From Candidatus Mycobacterium wuenschmannii (lineage in GTDB: Bacteria; Actinomycetota; Actinomycetes; Mycobacteriales; Mycobacteriaceae), in assembly GCF_030252325.1 (NCBI RefSeq), contig NZ_CP126981.1, forward strand, positions 2,232,001-2,296,000: 64,000 nucleotides of DNA. The letters are read 5' to 3'. The notes beneath the pieces are model-generated. The model did not search any database and was not told the origin of the DNA. It worked only from the letters and a program-made list of their open reading frames with translations. The position numbers and the translations under genes were made by a program. Within the stretch, counting starts at the first letter, position 1; each line of letters starts with the position of its first letter. This document shows positions 22,854 to 31,683 of this stretch, in pieces.

Positions 22854-24347
22854 TCAGGCGATCGCGTAGTCGGAGATCGGGAACGTCTCCTGCTCCTTGA
22901 CGGCGCTGCGCACCGAGGTCGGACGGAACAGCGGTGCCTCGCCCTTGCCGGTGTGGTTGCGGAACCAATAGGACCGCGAGCCGACGCAGTTGGCGAGTTC
23001 GAACGCGGAGTCCTTCATGAGCTCGGTCATCCGCGCCAGGAACTGGGCGTTGGCCTCTTCGGTGACCTCGAAGGTGCGGGCGTCGCGCTGCTGCATCTCG
23101 CCGAAAAGCCGTTCCATGTGCTTCATCTGGTATTCGACGGTGTTGAACCACGACAGGCCCACCCAGGCGTACGGGCTGGCCATCGACAGGAAGTTCGGGA
23201 AGCCGGGCATCGAAATACCCTGGTAGGCCTGGAATTGGGTTTCGCGCCACCACTTTCCAAGGTTCTTGCCGTCGCGCCCGATCACCTCGATCGCGGGCAG
23301 GTTGGCCTCCCAGACGTCGAAACCGGTTGCCAGCACCAAGGTGTCGATCACGCGCTTGGTGCCGTCGTTGCCGACGATGCCATCGGGCTCGATGTGGTCG
23401 ATCCCGTTGGTCTCCAGGTGCACATGCTTCTTGGTGAACGCCCGATAGAAGTCGTTGGAGATGGTGGGGCGCTTGCAGCCGAAGTCGAAGTCCGGGTCCA
23501 GCTTTCGCGACAGCTCCCGGTTGCGCACCAGCAGCAGTCGGTACAGCCGGGAGAACTGTGAGATGGCCTTGTTGAAGGGCTTGAAGTAGCGGAACTTCCA
23601 CATGGTCAGCACCATGGAGACTTCGAGGATCGCGTCGGTATACCAGCGCAGCGCCCGTTGCGTCGCGGGGAACTTGGCGAACAGCCCTTGCAGCAATGGG
23701 AAGAACTTCATGTCGAATTTCGGCAGCACCCAGATCGGGGTGCGCTGATACACGGTGAGTTCGGCGACCTCTTTCGCCAACTCCGGGACCACCTGCACGC
23801 CGGTCGAGCCGGTACCGATCACCGCGGCGCGGCGGCCGGTGGCCGAGAAGTCGTCATCCCAGATCGCGGTGTGGACGATGCGACCGCCGAACGTCTCGAT
23901 GCCCGGAATGTCCGGCATCTTCGGCTGACACAGGAAGCCGGTCGCCACGATCAGGTACTGCGTGCTCAGCGTGTCGCCGCCGGCCAGCGCCAAGCGCCAG
24001 AGCTGGGCGTCCTCGTCCCAGCGGGCCCCTTCGACGGTGGTGTTGAACCGCATGAAGCGCCGCACGTCGTACTTCTCGGCGACGTTGACCGCGTAGCTCT
24101 TGAGTTCGGCGCCCGGCGCGTACATCCGCGACCAGTACGGGTTCGGCTCGAAACGGTAGGAGAAGGTGGGCGACGGCTGGTCGACCGCGAGGCCCGGGTA
24201 ATGGTTGACGTGCCACGTTCCCCCGAGGTCGTCTTCCCGGTCGACGATCAGGATGTTCTCGTAGCCCAGGCTGCTCAGCTGGATCGCGGCGCCGATTCCG
24301 CCGAATCCCGCCCCCACGATGATGACATCGAACTGCTGCTCGCCCAT
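22854..24347 (-). CDS. Flavin-containing Baeyer-Villiger-type monooxygenase
   Basis: A 497-residue FAD/NADPH enzyme inserting oxygen next to ketones or oxidising heteroatoms. The FAD Rossmann motif is VGAGFGGIG (11-19), the BVMO fingerprint FGGRIVHTAIW is at 153-163, and the NADPH motif IGTGSTGVQ is at 177-185. LVLATGFDVWEANL is the second ATG motif. EthA and MymA of M. tuberculosis belong to the same superfamily. The open frame continues far upstream, but there it is antisense to the PE-PPE gene; ATG at 24345-24347 puts the FAD motif near residue 12, as is usual. It diverges from the PE-PPE-domain gene by about 160 bases. In this context it could cleave or esterify a keto lipid such as a phthiodiolone-like ketone; this is inference. 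Confidence 0.93.
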   Translation of the reverse strand: MGEQQFDVIIVGAGFGGIGAAIQLSSLGYENILIVDREDDLGGTWHVNHYPGLAVDQPSPTFSYRFEPNPYWSRMYAPGAELKSYAVNVAEKYDVRRFMRFNTTVEGARWDEDAQLWRLALAGGDTLSTQYLIVATGFLCQPKMPDIPGIETFGGRIVHTAIWDDDFSATGRRAAVIGTGSTGVQVVPELAKEVAELTVYQRTPIWVLPKFDMKFFPLLQGLFAKFPATQRALRWYTDAILEVSMVLTMWKFRYFKPFNKAISQFSRLYRLLLVRNRELSRKLDPDFDFGCKRPTISNDFYRAFTKKHVHLETNGIDHIEPDGIVGNDGTKRVIDTLVLATGFDVWEANLPAIEVIGRDGKNLGKWWRETQFQAYQGISMPGFPNFLSMASPYAWVGLSWFNTVEYQMKHMERLFGEMQQRDARTFEVTEEANAQFLARMTELMKDSAFELANCVGSRSYWFRNHTGKGEAPLFRPTSVRSAVKEQETFPISDYAIA

Positions 24348-24509
24348 AAGCACAAAGGGTAGCTTCTGCTGCGCGAACGATAAAACGACAACGCATGTAG
24401 TCGCACGGCCGAACACGACGCCGATCGACGTCAATTGGAGCAATGTCCAACAGGATTCGGACCCAGCGAGTACTGTCCGATCGCACATCGCACAGGCCGA
24501 AGGATCGAA

Positions 24510-26051
24510 ATGCGTTGCGCCCGTAGTTGTTTCTCCGTCAGCACCGGCGTCGCGCTGGTCGCCGTCGCCCTCGTCCCGGCGCCGGCGGCGGCCCCGCCCG
24601 CACCTGCTGTCCAGACCCGCGACGTGCGGCTCGTCGACTCCGCGGATTCGCCGCTCGGCGACGGCACGGCCCTGGTCATCGGTGGCAGCAGCATCCCCTT
24701 GCCGCCGGAGCGGTACGTCGACGCCGCCAACGCCCTGTACCTGCAGCCGCACGGCTTCACGGGATCGGCGCAGGCGCTGTACACGCCGGAGGGCTTCTAT
24801 CCCACCACCGGAGTGCACAGCCTGACCGCCGACGTCTCGGAGGCGCAGGGCGCGAAGATCCTGGACGGCGCGATCCTCGGCGAGATCGCCCGCGGCGACG
24901 TCGACGCCGAGAACCCGGTCGTGGTGTTCGGCTACTCGCAGAGCGCCGCGTTCTCGACCATGACCATGGAGCAGTTGCAGAGCCAGGGCGTGCCCACCAC
25001 CGACGTCCACTTCGTCCTGGTCGGCGATACCGCCGCGCCCAACGGGGGCCTGCTGGAGCGCTTCGACCTGCTCGGCCACGACTTCTCGGTTCCCAGCTTC
25101 GGCATCACCTTCGGCGACCCGACCCCGAGCGACCTCTACCCGACCGACATCTACACGCTCGAATACGACGGCTTCGCCGACTTCCCGCAGTACCCGCTGA
25201 ATCCGCTGGCCGACCTGAACGCCTTCGCGGGCATGATCTACGAGCACTTGACCTACCTGACCGTCGGCGAAGATCAGATCCAGAACGCCGTGCCGTTGGA
25301 CACCGTGGGCGACACGCTGACCAACTACTACATGATTCCCGTCGACGATCTGCCGCTGCTGGAACCGCTGCGGCTCATCCCCGTGGTCGGCAATCCGCTC
25401 GCCGACCTGCTGCAACCCGATCTGAAGGTCCTGGTCGACCTCGGCTACGGCAGCGTCAGCGAGGGCTGGAGCCAGGGGCCGGCCAACGTCTTGACCCCGT
25501 TCGAGCTGTTTCCCACGGACATCGAGTGGCACGACGTTGCCACCGCCCTGATCAACGGCGTGCCACAGGGCATTCAGGCCGCCCTCGCCGACCTGGCGAA
25601 TCCGGCCAACTACGAGATCCCGTCGCTGCTGGACAGTCCTACGATCGCCGCCCTGGTCGACGCGGCCTACACTTCGGGTCTGATCGACACCTTGCAGCCG
25701 ACGACGCTGGAACTCACCCAGGCGCTGTTGGGCGGCACCTTCCCGCTCTCCGACGTGACGCTGCTGTCGCCGCTGCCCGACATCCTCAACGACATCAGCG
25801 CGACCCTGTCGGCCGACTTCGCGGCGCTGCTGCCGATCGCCGACACGATCACGGCGCTGACGACCACCCTGCCGGAGTTCGACCTCAGCATTTTCGTGGA
25901 TCAGCTCGAGGCCGGCAATTTACTCGCCGCGATCGGTGATCCGATCGCCGCAGACGTCGCCCTGATCCCGTTCTCGCTGTTCCTGGGCCTGGGCCCGATC
26001 GGCAACGCGATCGAGGGCACCCTGCTGAATTTCATGACCCTGATCCCGTAG
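24510..26051 (+). CDS. Exported PE-PPE-domain hydrolase/acyltransferase (PF08237), copy 1
   Basis: A 513-residue exported protein. Signal peptide: CFSVSTGVALVAVALVPAPA with a probable cut after AAA near residue 28. The mature start VQTRDVRLVDSAD is typical of mycobacterial exported proteins. The PE-PPE (alpha/beta-hydrolase) domain begins with GDGTALVIGGSSIPLPP and has the nucleophile elbow VFGYSQSAA (Ser143) and VGDTAAPNGGLLERF. About 150 C-terminal residues are Leu/Ala/Thr-rich with no known motif. PE-PPE-domain proteins Chp1/Chp2 of M. tuberculosis are acyltransferases that finish sulfolipid and polyacyltrehalose, so a similar role is plausible. There is no PE or PPE N-terminal domain. The start is supported by GAAGGA (24498-24503) six bases before ATG 24510. 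Confidence 0.85.
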   Translation: MRCARSCFSVSTGVALVAVALVPAPAAAPPAPAVQTRDVRLVDSADSPLGDGTALVIGGSSIPLPPERYVDAANALYLQPHGFTGSAQALYTPEGFYPTTGVHSLTADVSEAQGAKILDGAILGEIARGDVDAENPVVVFGYSQSAAFSTMTMEQLQSQGVPTTDVHFVLVGDTAAPNGGLLERFDLLGHDFSVPSFGITFGDPTPSDLYPTDIYTLEYDGFADFPQYPLNPLADLNAFAGMIYEHLTYLTVGEDQIQNAVPLDTVGDTLTNYYMIPVDDLPLLEPLRLIPVVGNPLADLLQPDLKVLVDLGYGSVSEGWSQGPANVLTPFELFPTDIEWHDVATALINGVPQGIQAALADLANPANYEIPSLLDSPTIAALVDAAYTSGLIDTLQPTTLELTQALLGGTFPLSDVTLLSPLPDILNDISATLSADFAALLPIADTITALTTTLPEFDLSIFVDQLEAGNLLAAIGDPIAADVALIPFSLFLGLGPIGNAIEGTLLNFMTLIP

Positions 26052-26192
26052 CCTATGACGCCGGAGGGTCACCCGGCGGACCGTGCATGTGTAGGGTCTA
26101 ATGGGATTTGGCTGTTCGAGGGGCGCACACCGAACTCGTGGTGGGGACCACCGGGCTTACAAGATAGACACGAGAATGAGGCCATTCCGTAC

Positions 26193-26220
26193 TTGGTCTT
26201 TCACTCTCACCCGGTAGGGT
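26193..26220 (+). promoter_or_regulatory. Putative promoter of the diiron oxygenase gene
   Basis: TTGGTC (26193-26198) and TAGGGT (26215-26220) with a 16-base spacer resemble a housekeeping promoter. The mRNA leader to TTG 26295 would be about 68 bases. It is close to consensus but unproven. Confidence 0.3.
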
Positions 26221-26278
26221 CACTCCCATCTGTGCCCGTGGAGCGCATGTGCAGAAACGTCGCATGCCAAGCTGAGCC

Positions 26279-26287
26279 GGAGGGAGG
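26279..26287 (+). promoter_or_regulatory. Strong ribosome-binding site deciding a TTG start
   Basis: GGAGGGAGG ends 7 bases before TTG 26295. No other in-frame candidate start has a comparable site. Confidence 0.55.
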
Positions 26288-26294
26288 CCTCGGT

Positions 26295-27374
26295 TTGCCG
26301 GTCACACTCGTGCTGGGTGCTGTCGTACTGGCGAACCTGTTGCTCTTCCTCGCGTGGACTCGCATGCTCGCGCGGTGGCGGCGCAACATGGACGTCACCG
26401 ATGACCCCGAATACTGCGCGGCGCTGACGACGCTGTCCGAGGCGTCGGTCCGTCGTCATTTCAATCCCTACACCGACATCGACTGGGACTCGCCGGAATA
26501 CCGCGTCCGTAAAGACGATGCGCGCTGGGTGCTGCCCGCGAGCGACCCGCTGGGCGGCCATGCCTGGTACCAGGCTCAGCCGCTGGACAAGCAGATCGAG
26601 ATCGGCCTCTGGCACCAAGCCAACACCGCCAAGGTCTCTCTGCAATTGGAGAGCATCCTCATCCGCGGCCTCATGCACTACACCTTCTGGGTGCCGAACG
26701 GCTCCCCCGAATACCGCTACTGCGTGCACGAATCCATCGAAGAGTGCAACCACGCGATGATGTTCCAGGAGCTGGTGAACCGGATCGGCGTCAACGCGCC
26801 GGGCATGCCGTGGTACCTACGCTGGATCTCGCCGGTGGTTCCGCTGTACGCCGGGCCGCTGCCGGGCACTTTCTTCTTCGGGGTGCTGGCCGGCGAGCTG
26901 CCGATCCACCACATGCAGAAGGGCATGCTGCGGGAAGACTGGGCGCCGCACCCGATCATGGAGAAGGTGATGGCGATCCACGTCGCCGAGGAGGCGCGAC
27001 ACATCTCCTTCGCCGATCAGTTCCTGGCCAAGCGGGTTCCGCGGATGGTGCGACGGAGCCGGTTCACGCTGTCGCTGTACGTGCCGATCGTCATGCGGGT
27101 GCTGTGCCAGGCGATCGTCGTGCCGTCGCGCCGGTTTTTCTGGAAGTTCGACATTCCACGGTCGGTGCGCAAGGACGTGTTCTTCGATGCCCCGGAATCC
27201 CGTCAGGCGCTGCGGGACATGTACGGCGACGTGCGAATGCTGTGCGAGGACGTCGGTCTGATGAACCCGGTCTCGCAGTTTGTGTGGCGGATGTGCAAGA
27301 TCGACGGTGAGCCGTCCCGCTACCGCGGCGAACCGCAGCGCGGCAACGTGTCCAGCCCGGCCGCGGCTGCTTAA
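26295..27374 (+). CDS. Membrane-anchored AurF-type diiron oxygenase
   Basis: A 359-residue protein with one N-terminal membrane helix (VTLVLGAVVLANLLLFLAW) and a ferritin-like diiron domain of the AurF (p-aminobenzoate N-oxygenase) type. Likely iron ligands: Glu119 (LQLESILIRG), Glu150 and His153 (EECNHAM), Glu201 (AGELPIHH), His229, Glu233 and His236 (EEARHISF). Such enzymes oxidise amines, alcohols or aliphatic carbons with O2. The open frame goes back to 26055, but its first 80 residues lack family features; TTG 26295 after the strong ribosome-binding site puts the membrane helix first. It sits between a PE-PPE-domain protein and a methyltransferase, fitting oxidation of a membrane lipid. 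A fatty acid desaturase-like role is an alternative. Confidence 0.82.
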   Translation: MPVTLVLGAVVLANLLLFLAWTRMLARWRRNMDVTDDPEYCAALTTLSEASVRRHFNPYTDIDWDSPEYRVRKDDARWVLPASDPLGGHAWYQAQPLDKQIEIGLWHQANTAKVSLQLESILIRGLMHYTFWVPNGSPEYRYCVHESIEECNHAMMFQELVNRIGVNAPGMPWYLRWISPVVPLYAGPLPGTFFFGVLAGELPIHHMQKGMLREDWAPHPIMEKVMAIHVAEEARHISFADQFLAKRVPRMVRRSRFTLSLYVPIVMRVLCQAIVVPSRRFFWKFDIPRSVRKDVFFDAPESRQALRDMYGDVRMLCEDVGLMNPVSQFVWRMCKIDGEPSRYRGEPQRGNVSSPAAAA

Positions 27375-27515
27375 TTCCGCTGTCGCACAACGCATCAACG
27401 CAGCACGCGGTCGTCTTTGCCTGACCTGACCCACATTTCGACTGTGCTGCTTTCCCCAGTTGAACGCGGTAAACCCGAAAAAGGCATGCCACAACAAGCA
27501 CACCCGACACTGTGC

Positions 27516-27521
27516 GATACT
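27516..27521 (+). promoter_or_regulatory. Conserved leaderless -10 box of methyltransferase 3
   Basis: GATACT followed by TCCTGC and ATG 27528, sharing ATACTTCC with the other two paralogues. Confidence 0.45.
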
Positions 27522-27527
27522 TCCTGC

Positions 27528-28364
27528 ATGGTTCGTAGCCCTTCATTGGACAACGTCGGCGCAAGTCTGGTCTACCGCATCGGTTCGACTGCGACGTACA
27601 AGAAACTCTTCCGCTACTGGTACCCCTTGATGACCAAGCGGCTCAACAACCAGGATGACGTTCAGTTCCTGAACTGGGGCTACGAGGAGGAGCCGCCCCT
27701 CGGCCTCCCCCTCGACGACGCCGACGAGCCCAACCGATACAGCATTCAGCTCTACCACCAGACCGCGACGCAGGACGGCGTCGACCTGGCCGGCAAGAAG
27801 GTCCTGGAGTGCAGCTCCGGCCACGGCGGCGGCGCCTCCTACCTGTCGCGCACGCTGAAGCCGGCCTCCTACACCGGCCTGGACTTCAACGCGGCCGGCG
27901 TCAAATTCTGCAACGAGCGGCACAAGGTGCCGGGCCTGAGCTTCGTACACGGTGACGCCGAGAACCTGCCGTTCCCGGACGAGTCATTCGACGCGGTCGT
28001 CAACGTCGAGGCGTCGCACATCTACCCGCACTTCGACCGCTTCCTCAGCGAGGTCAAGCGCGTGCTGCGGCCGGGCGGGCACTTCCTGCACGTCGACTTC
28101 CGCAACCGGGACAACTTCGCCGGCTGGGAGTCGGACATGGCCAACTCGGGCCTGCGCGAGGTGTCGCACCGGGTGATCAACGACGAGGTGCTGCGCGGCC
28201 TGAAGAAGAACTCGGCCCGCTCGAACGAGATCATCAACACCCGGCTGCCGGCGTTCCTGCGCAAGTTCGGTCGCGAGTTCGCCGTGGTCGACGGATCCTG
28301 GTTCTACAACGACCTCGAGCGTGGCGAAATCGACTACCGCGCATACCATCTCACCAAAGACTGA
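27528..28364 (+). CDS. SAM-dependent methyltransferase, Rv2952 type, copy 3
   Basis: A 278-residue class I methyltransferase, and the copy closest to M. tuberculosis Rv2952: [40 protein letters not shown], motif [17 protein letters not shown] (91-106), [52 protein letters not shown], ending HLTKD. Rv2952 methylates the C3 hydroxyl of phthiotriol and phenolphthiotriol, so this copy is the best candidate for an equivalent step on the product of the pps-like operon. ATG 27528 is favoured over the upstream in-frame start at 27417 by family length and by a leaderless promoter. A P450 gene follows 56 bases downstream. Confidence 0.91.
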   Translation: MVRSPSLDNVGASLVYRIGSTATYKKLFRYWYPLMTKRLNNQDDVQFLNWGYEEEPPLGLPLDDADEPNRYSIQLYHQTATQDGVDLAGKKVLECSSGHGGGASYLSRTLKPASYTGLDFNAAGVKFCNERHKVPGLSFVHGDAENLPFPDESFDAVVNVEASHIYPHFDRFLSEVKRVLRPGGHFLHVDFRNRDNFAGWESDMANSGLREVSHRVINDEVLRGLKKNSARSNEIINTRLPAFLRKFGREFAVVDGSWFYNDLERGEIDYRAYHLTKD

Positions 28365-28420
28365 GTCCTTCCGGGCGATCGCCCATGCGTCGGTAGGTCT
28401 TCACGGAGGGGTTTGTCCGC

Positions 28421-29737
28421 ATGTCGCTGACGCGCAGGCTGCGATTTCGCGCCAGCCTGATGAAGGTTGGTGTCGACGGGGCACGCGGGGTGGCGCGGGA
28501 TAAGGCGACCTCCTACGGCTACGCGCTGACCCGCCGAAAGACGGCGCCCGTCACCAAGTTCGACCCGTTTTCGGCGGCCGTCATGCGCGACCCCTTTCCG
28601 GGATACCAGTCGTTGCTGACCGGCAACGACGTGCCGAACGTCTGGTACTGCCGCAAGCGCGCCATTTGGATCATCGCCGGTTACGACGACGTGCGAAAGG
28701 CGTTGCGCGACAACGAGGAACTGTCGTCCGCGCAGAGCCAGAGCAGGTTCCGCGTGTCCCTGCCGTCGATGAACGCCGCCGACCCGCCGGCCCATACCCG
28801 ACTGCGTAAGTTCGTCTCCCGCGCGTTCACCGCACGGGCGATGGCAGCCTGGCAGACCAACATCAACGAGGTCGCCGACGAACTCGTCGACACCGTGATC
28901 GCGCAAGGCCACGCCGAGGCGGTCACCGAGCTCGCCAAGCCGCTGCCGACGCGGCTGATCGCCCGGATGCTGGGCATCCCGCCGCAGGATCAGCCCCAGT
29001 TCGTGGCGTGGTCCGACGACATGGTCGCCGGCGCCTTCGCACCGTTGACGCCGCACGGCATGCGGCTGTCCGCGAAGTCGGCCACTGCGACCGCGGCGAT
29101 GCACCGCAGCCTCGATCCGCTGATCGCGCAGCGACGGATCACTCCCGGCGACGACCTGATCTCGATGATGACGCCGGCCGACGCCGACGACGTGCTCACC
29201 GACGACGAAATCTTCTGGAGCGCCGCGATGTTGATCGGCGCCGGCAGCGAGACGACGACCAACATGCTGTCCGGCCTGCTGCTGACGCTGGCGCAGCGGC
29301 CCGAGCTGTACCAGCGGCTGCGCGCGCATCCGGAGCTGATCCCCGCCGCGGTCGAGGAGCAGCTGCGGATGGGCTCACCGGTACAGGGCTTCTACCGGAC
29401 CGCAACGCGGGATTACACCGTTGGGGCACAGACGATTCCGGCCGGGGCGAAAGTGCTGCTGCTGTTCGCCGCCGCCAACCGGGACCCACGCAAATACCCC
29501 GACCCCGACACCTTCGACCTGGACCGGAATCCGACCGATCACCTGGCCTTCGGCGGCGGCGTGCACTACTGCCTCGGTGTGCCGCTGACCCGCCTGGAGG
29601 GCGCCAGGGTGTTCTCCCAGCTGCTGCCCCGCGTCGCGGAGATTCGGCTGGCCGGGCAGTACCGCTACCTCGACAACCCGACCATGCGCGGGCTGGAACA
29701 CCTTCCGCTGGAACTGATCCCGGACAAAAGCGCGTAG
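28421..29737 (+). CDS. Cytochrome P450 monooxygenase
   Basis: A 438-residue soluble P450. The I-helix is AGSETTT (274-280), the ExxR is Glu313-Arg316 (EEQLR), the haem loop is FGGGVHYCLG with ligand Cys384, and the meander/PERF region is FDLDRNPTDHL. The sequence is of the bacterial class I type, different from the CYP138-like protein at 20642, so the two are not recent duplicates. GGAGGGG about 10 bases before the ATG is a good ribosome-binding site. It is probably transcribed with methyltransferase 3. Its stop is 1 base from the convergent hydrolase gene. The substrate is unknown; lipid or sterol hydroxylation is possible. Confidence 0.93.
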   Translation: MSLTRRLRFRASLMKVGVDGARGVARDKATSYGYALTRRKTAPVTKFDPFSAAVMRDPFPGYQSLLTGNDVPNVWYCRKRAIWIIAGYDDVRKALRDNEELSSAQSQSRFRVSLPSMNAADPPAHTRLRKFVSRAFTARAMAAWQTNINEVADELVDTVIAQGHAEAVTELAKPLPTRLIARMLGIPPQDQPQFVAWSDDMVAGAFAPLTPHGMRLSAKSATATAAMHRSLDPLIAQRRITPGDDLISMMTPADADDVLTDDEIFWSAAMLIGAGSETTTNMLSGLLLTLAQRPELYQRLRAHPELIPAAVEEQLRMGSPVQGFYRTATRDYTVGAQTIPAGAKVLLLFAAANRDPRKYPDPDTFDLDRNPTDHLAFGGGVHYCLGVPLTRLEGARVFSQLLPRVAEIRLAGQYRYLDNPTMRGLEHLPLELIPDKSA

Positions 29738-29738
29738 C

Positions 29739-30524
29739 TCAGAGGCCGCGCGAACCGAGCCAGGAGTCGATGCGATCGGCGACGTTCTGCCAGCCGGGTT
29801 CGAGCATCATGTTGTGCCCCATATTGGGGAAGAACTCCGCCTGGGTGCCGTAGGCGCGGGCGGTCGCTTCGACCTCCTCGCGGCTGTGCGCGCCGTCCTC
29901 GTCGGCGCCCAGCACCAGGACCGGCGCCGACACCCGCTTGGGTCGCGGCAGCCGCAGCACTAGGCCGTCGATGCCGATGCGCGAGCTGTCCTCCTGCATG
30001 CGTGCCGCGTACTTGCGAACGTCGGCCTCCGGCGTATGCACCGAGAAGAATCGCTCCCGCGCCAGCTCCGGCGGATTGATGTAGGGCAACGCCTTACCGG
30101 TGACCGTCATCTTGACGAAGTCCGACGGCCGTTGCCGCAACCAGCGCAACGCATTTCCGAGGTTTCCGCGGGGCGGGATGGAGGACATCAGGACGGCAGC
30201 GGGGGCGCTGTATTTCTCCAGATATTTCTGCACGATGAGGCCGCCCATGGAATGGCCGATGATCACCGGCGGGGTCGGCAGATGCTTGGCGACCGAACGG
30301 ATGTCGTCGACGTAGTCGGCGACCGAGCAGGCGCGCAACGGCTTGTCGCTCGGGCTCTCGCCGTGCCCGCGAAAGCTGAGCGCGACGGCGCAGTACCCTT
30401 TGTCGCCGAAGTAGCTGAGGAAGTTCTCGTCCCAGCACCACGCGGCATGCCAGGCACCGTGGACGAACAGCAGCGGCACCGGATGCGCTTCGCTGGTGCC
30501 GCCCTTTTCGATCACCTCTAGCAC
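29739..30524 (-). CDS. Alpha/beta hydrolase
   Basis: A 261-residue cytoplasmic hydrolase. It has the oxyanion strand LFVHGAWHAAWCWDENF, the conserved loop SFRGHGESPSDKP, nucleophile elbow GHSMGG (Ser92), acid residue in LVLGADEDGAH, and a C-terminal MGHNMML providing the catalytic His. No signal peptide. The start is GTG at 30522-30524, because TAGGCT ends 6 bases before it, a leaderless arrangement. Esterase or thioesterase activity cannot be told from sequence; in a PDIM locus a type II thioesterase (TesA) is expected, but this protein lacks clear TesA features, so I do not assign that role. Confidence 0.85.
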   Translation of the reverse strand: MLEVIEKGGTSEAHPVPLLFVHGAWHAAWCWDENFLSYFGDKGYCAVALSFRGHGESPSDKPLRACSVADYVDDIRSVAKHLPTPPVIIGHSMGGLIVQKYLEKYSAPAAVLMSSIPPRGNLGNALRWLRQRPSDFVKMTVTGKALPYINPPELARERFFSVHTPEADVRKYAARMQEDSSRIGIDGLVLRLPRPKRVSAPVLVLGADEDGAHSREEVEATARAYGTQAEFFPNMGHNMMLEPGWQNVADRIDSWLGSRGL

Positions 30525-30602
30525 CGCGTTAGCCTATCTTTCCGATCGGCTGGAACCCCACGGTGTCCAACAATCCGTATGTCCTGCGTGTTAGGTGTCA
30601 CG

Positions 30603-31409
30603 TCAGGGGTTTTTCTTTGCCAGCGCCCGTCGGGCGAGCAGTGGTAGCAACCGATCGTGCGGCGCCAATCGACTGCACGTGGCGACGATCCGGTTGATCC
30701 GGCCGGGGACAACGAGGCACTTGTCCGCGGCGAGTCCGTCGAGGCCGGCGCGCGCGACGGCGTCGGCCGACTTCCACATGAACCCGGGCAACACGGCCGC
30801 CCGCTCCCCAACGCCGAATCCGGCGGCGTCGTCGAATCCGGTATCCACCGGACCTGGGCACAGCGCCGTCGCGGTGACGCCGGTTCCACGCAACTCATTG
30901 CGCAGTCCCTCGGTGTACGACAGCACGAACGCCTTGGCTGCGGCGTAGGCGGCCTGCCCCGGCACCGGCATGAACCCGGCCAGCGATGACACGTTCAGGA
31001 TCGCGCCGCAGTCGCGCTCGATCATTCCCGGGAGGAACCTGCTGCACAGGTCGACCACGGCTGCGACGTCCACCTCGACCAAGTTAAGTTGTTGCTCGGG
31101 AAGCGATTTCGCGATCGGGGCGCCCACCGACAGGCCGGCGTTGTTGACCAGGATGTCGGGTTCGAGACCCAGTTCGGCGACACGGTCCGGGAGCGCGGCG
31201 CGCTCGGAGCTCTTGGACAGGTCGGCCGGCAACACGTGCGCCTTCTGGCTCAGCCTGCTGGCCAGCGCGTGCATGCGGTCGGCGCGCCGCGCGACGAGCA
31301 CCAGCTGGTGGCCCCGCAGCGCGAGCTCGATGGCGATGGCCTCACCGATGCCGGACGACGCGCCGGTGACCAGAGCCACGCGGTCGTCGGACGGTACCGG
31401 AATCCCCAC
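30603..31409 (-). CDS. Short-chain dehydrogenase/reductase
   Basis: A 268-residue classical SDR using NAD(P)H. The nucleotide-binding motif is TGASSGIGEA near the N-terminus, followed by DILVNNAGLSVGAP, the catalytic Ser in LNVSSLAGF, and YAAAK (catalytic Tyr and Lys). The frame is open to TTG 31451, but GTG 31409 is preferred: TAAGGT ends 7 bases before it (leaderless), and it places the glycine motif at the usual distance. It lies downstream on the same strand as nothing else lipid-related except the hydrolase, 78 bases on. Its substrate, probably a hydroxyl or keto group on a lipid or acyl chain, is not known. Confidence 0.87.
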   Translation of the reverse strand: MGIPVPSDDRVALVTGASSGIGEAIAIELALRGHQLVLVARRADRMHALASRLSQKAHVLPADLSKSSERAALPDRVAELGLEPDILVNNAGLSVGAPIAKSLPEQQLNLVEVDVAAVVDLCSRFLPGMIERDCGAILNVSSLAGFMPVPGQAAYAAAKAFVLSYTEGLRNELRGTGVTATALCPGPVDTGFDDAAGFGVGERAAVLPGFMWKSADAVARAGLDGLAADKCLVVPGRINRIVATCSRLAPHDRLLPLLARRALAKKNP

Positions 31410-31683
31410 GTACCCGACCTTAACCGGACTGCCGCGGCGATGCTTGGACAACGGCCGTCGTCAATTTCGGGCGGCGGCCACCGCGACGCCGCGTGCTGCC
31501 CGGCGCCGGCAAACAATTGCCCCGCTGCGACGGAATGTGCGGGTGTTTCGGACGGTGAATACGCGACACGCCAATTCGCGAAAATTACTCCGCCGCAGCG
31601 CATACGAAGGCAAGATAGGCATCACATTTGAGCGCTCTGGTCATCGCTTCGCGCTTTCATATTTTTCATAACCGGGGGACGTC

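Noticed and set aside
24348..25532. N-terminal extension of the BVMO frame
   Set aside because: This part is antisense to the PE-PPE-domain gene and lacks any FAD-enzyme feature; the FAD motif begins just after ATG 24347.
26055..26294. N-terminal extension of the diiron oxygenase frame
   Set aside because: It has no family features and no ribosome-binding site, and the strong GGAGGGAGG site points to TTG 26295.
29739..30524. Calling the alpha/beta hydrolase a TesA thioesterase
   Set aside because: It has a generic GHSMGG elbow but no TesA-specific features, and it is far from the pps operon.
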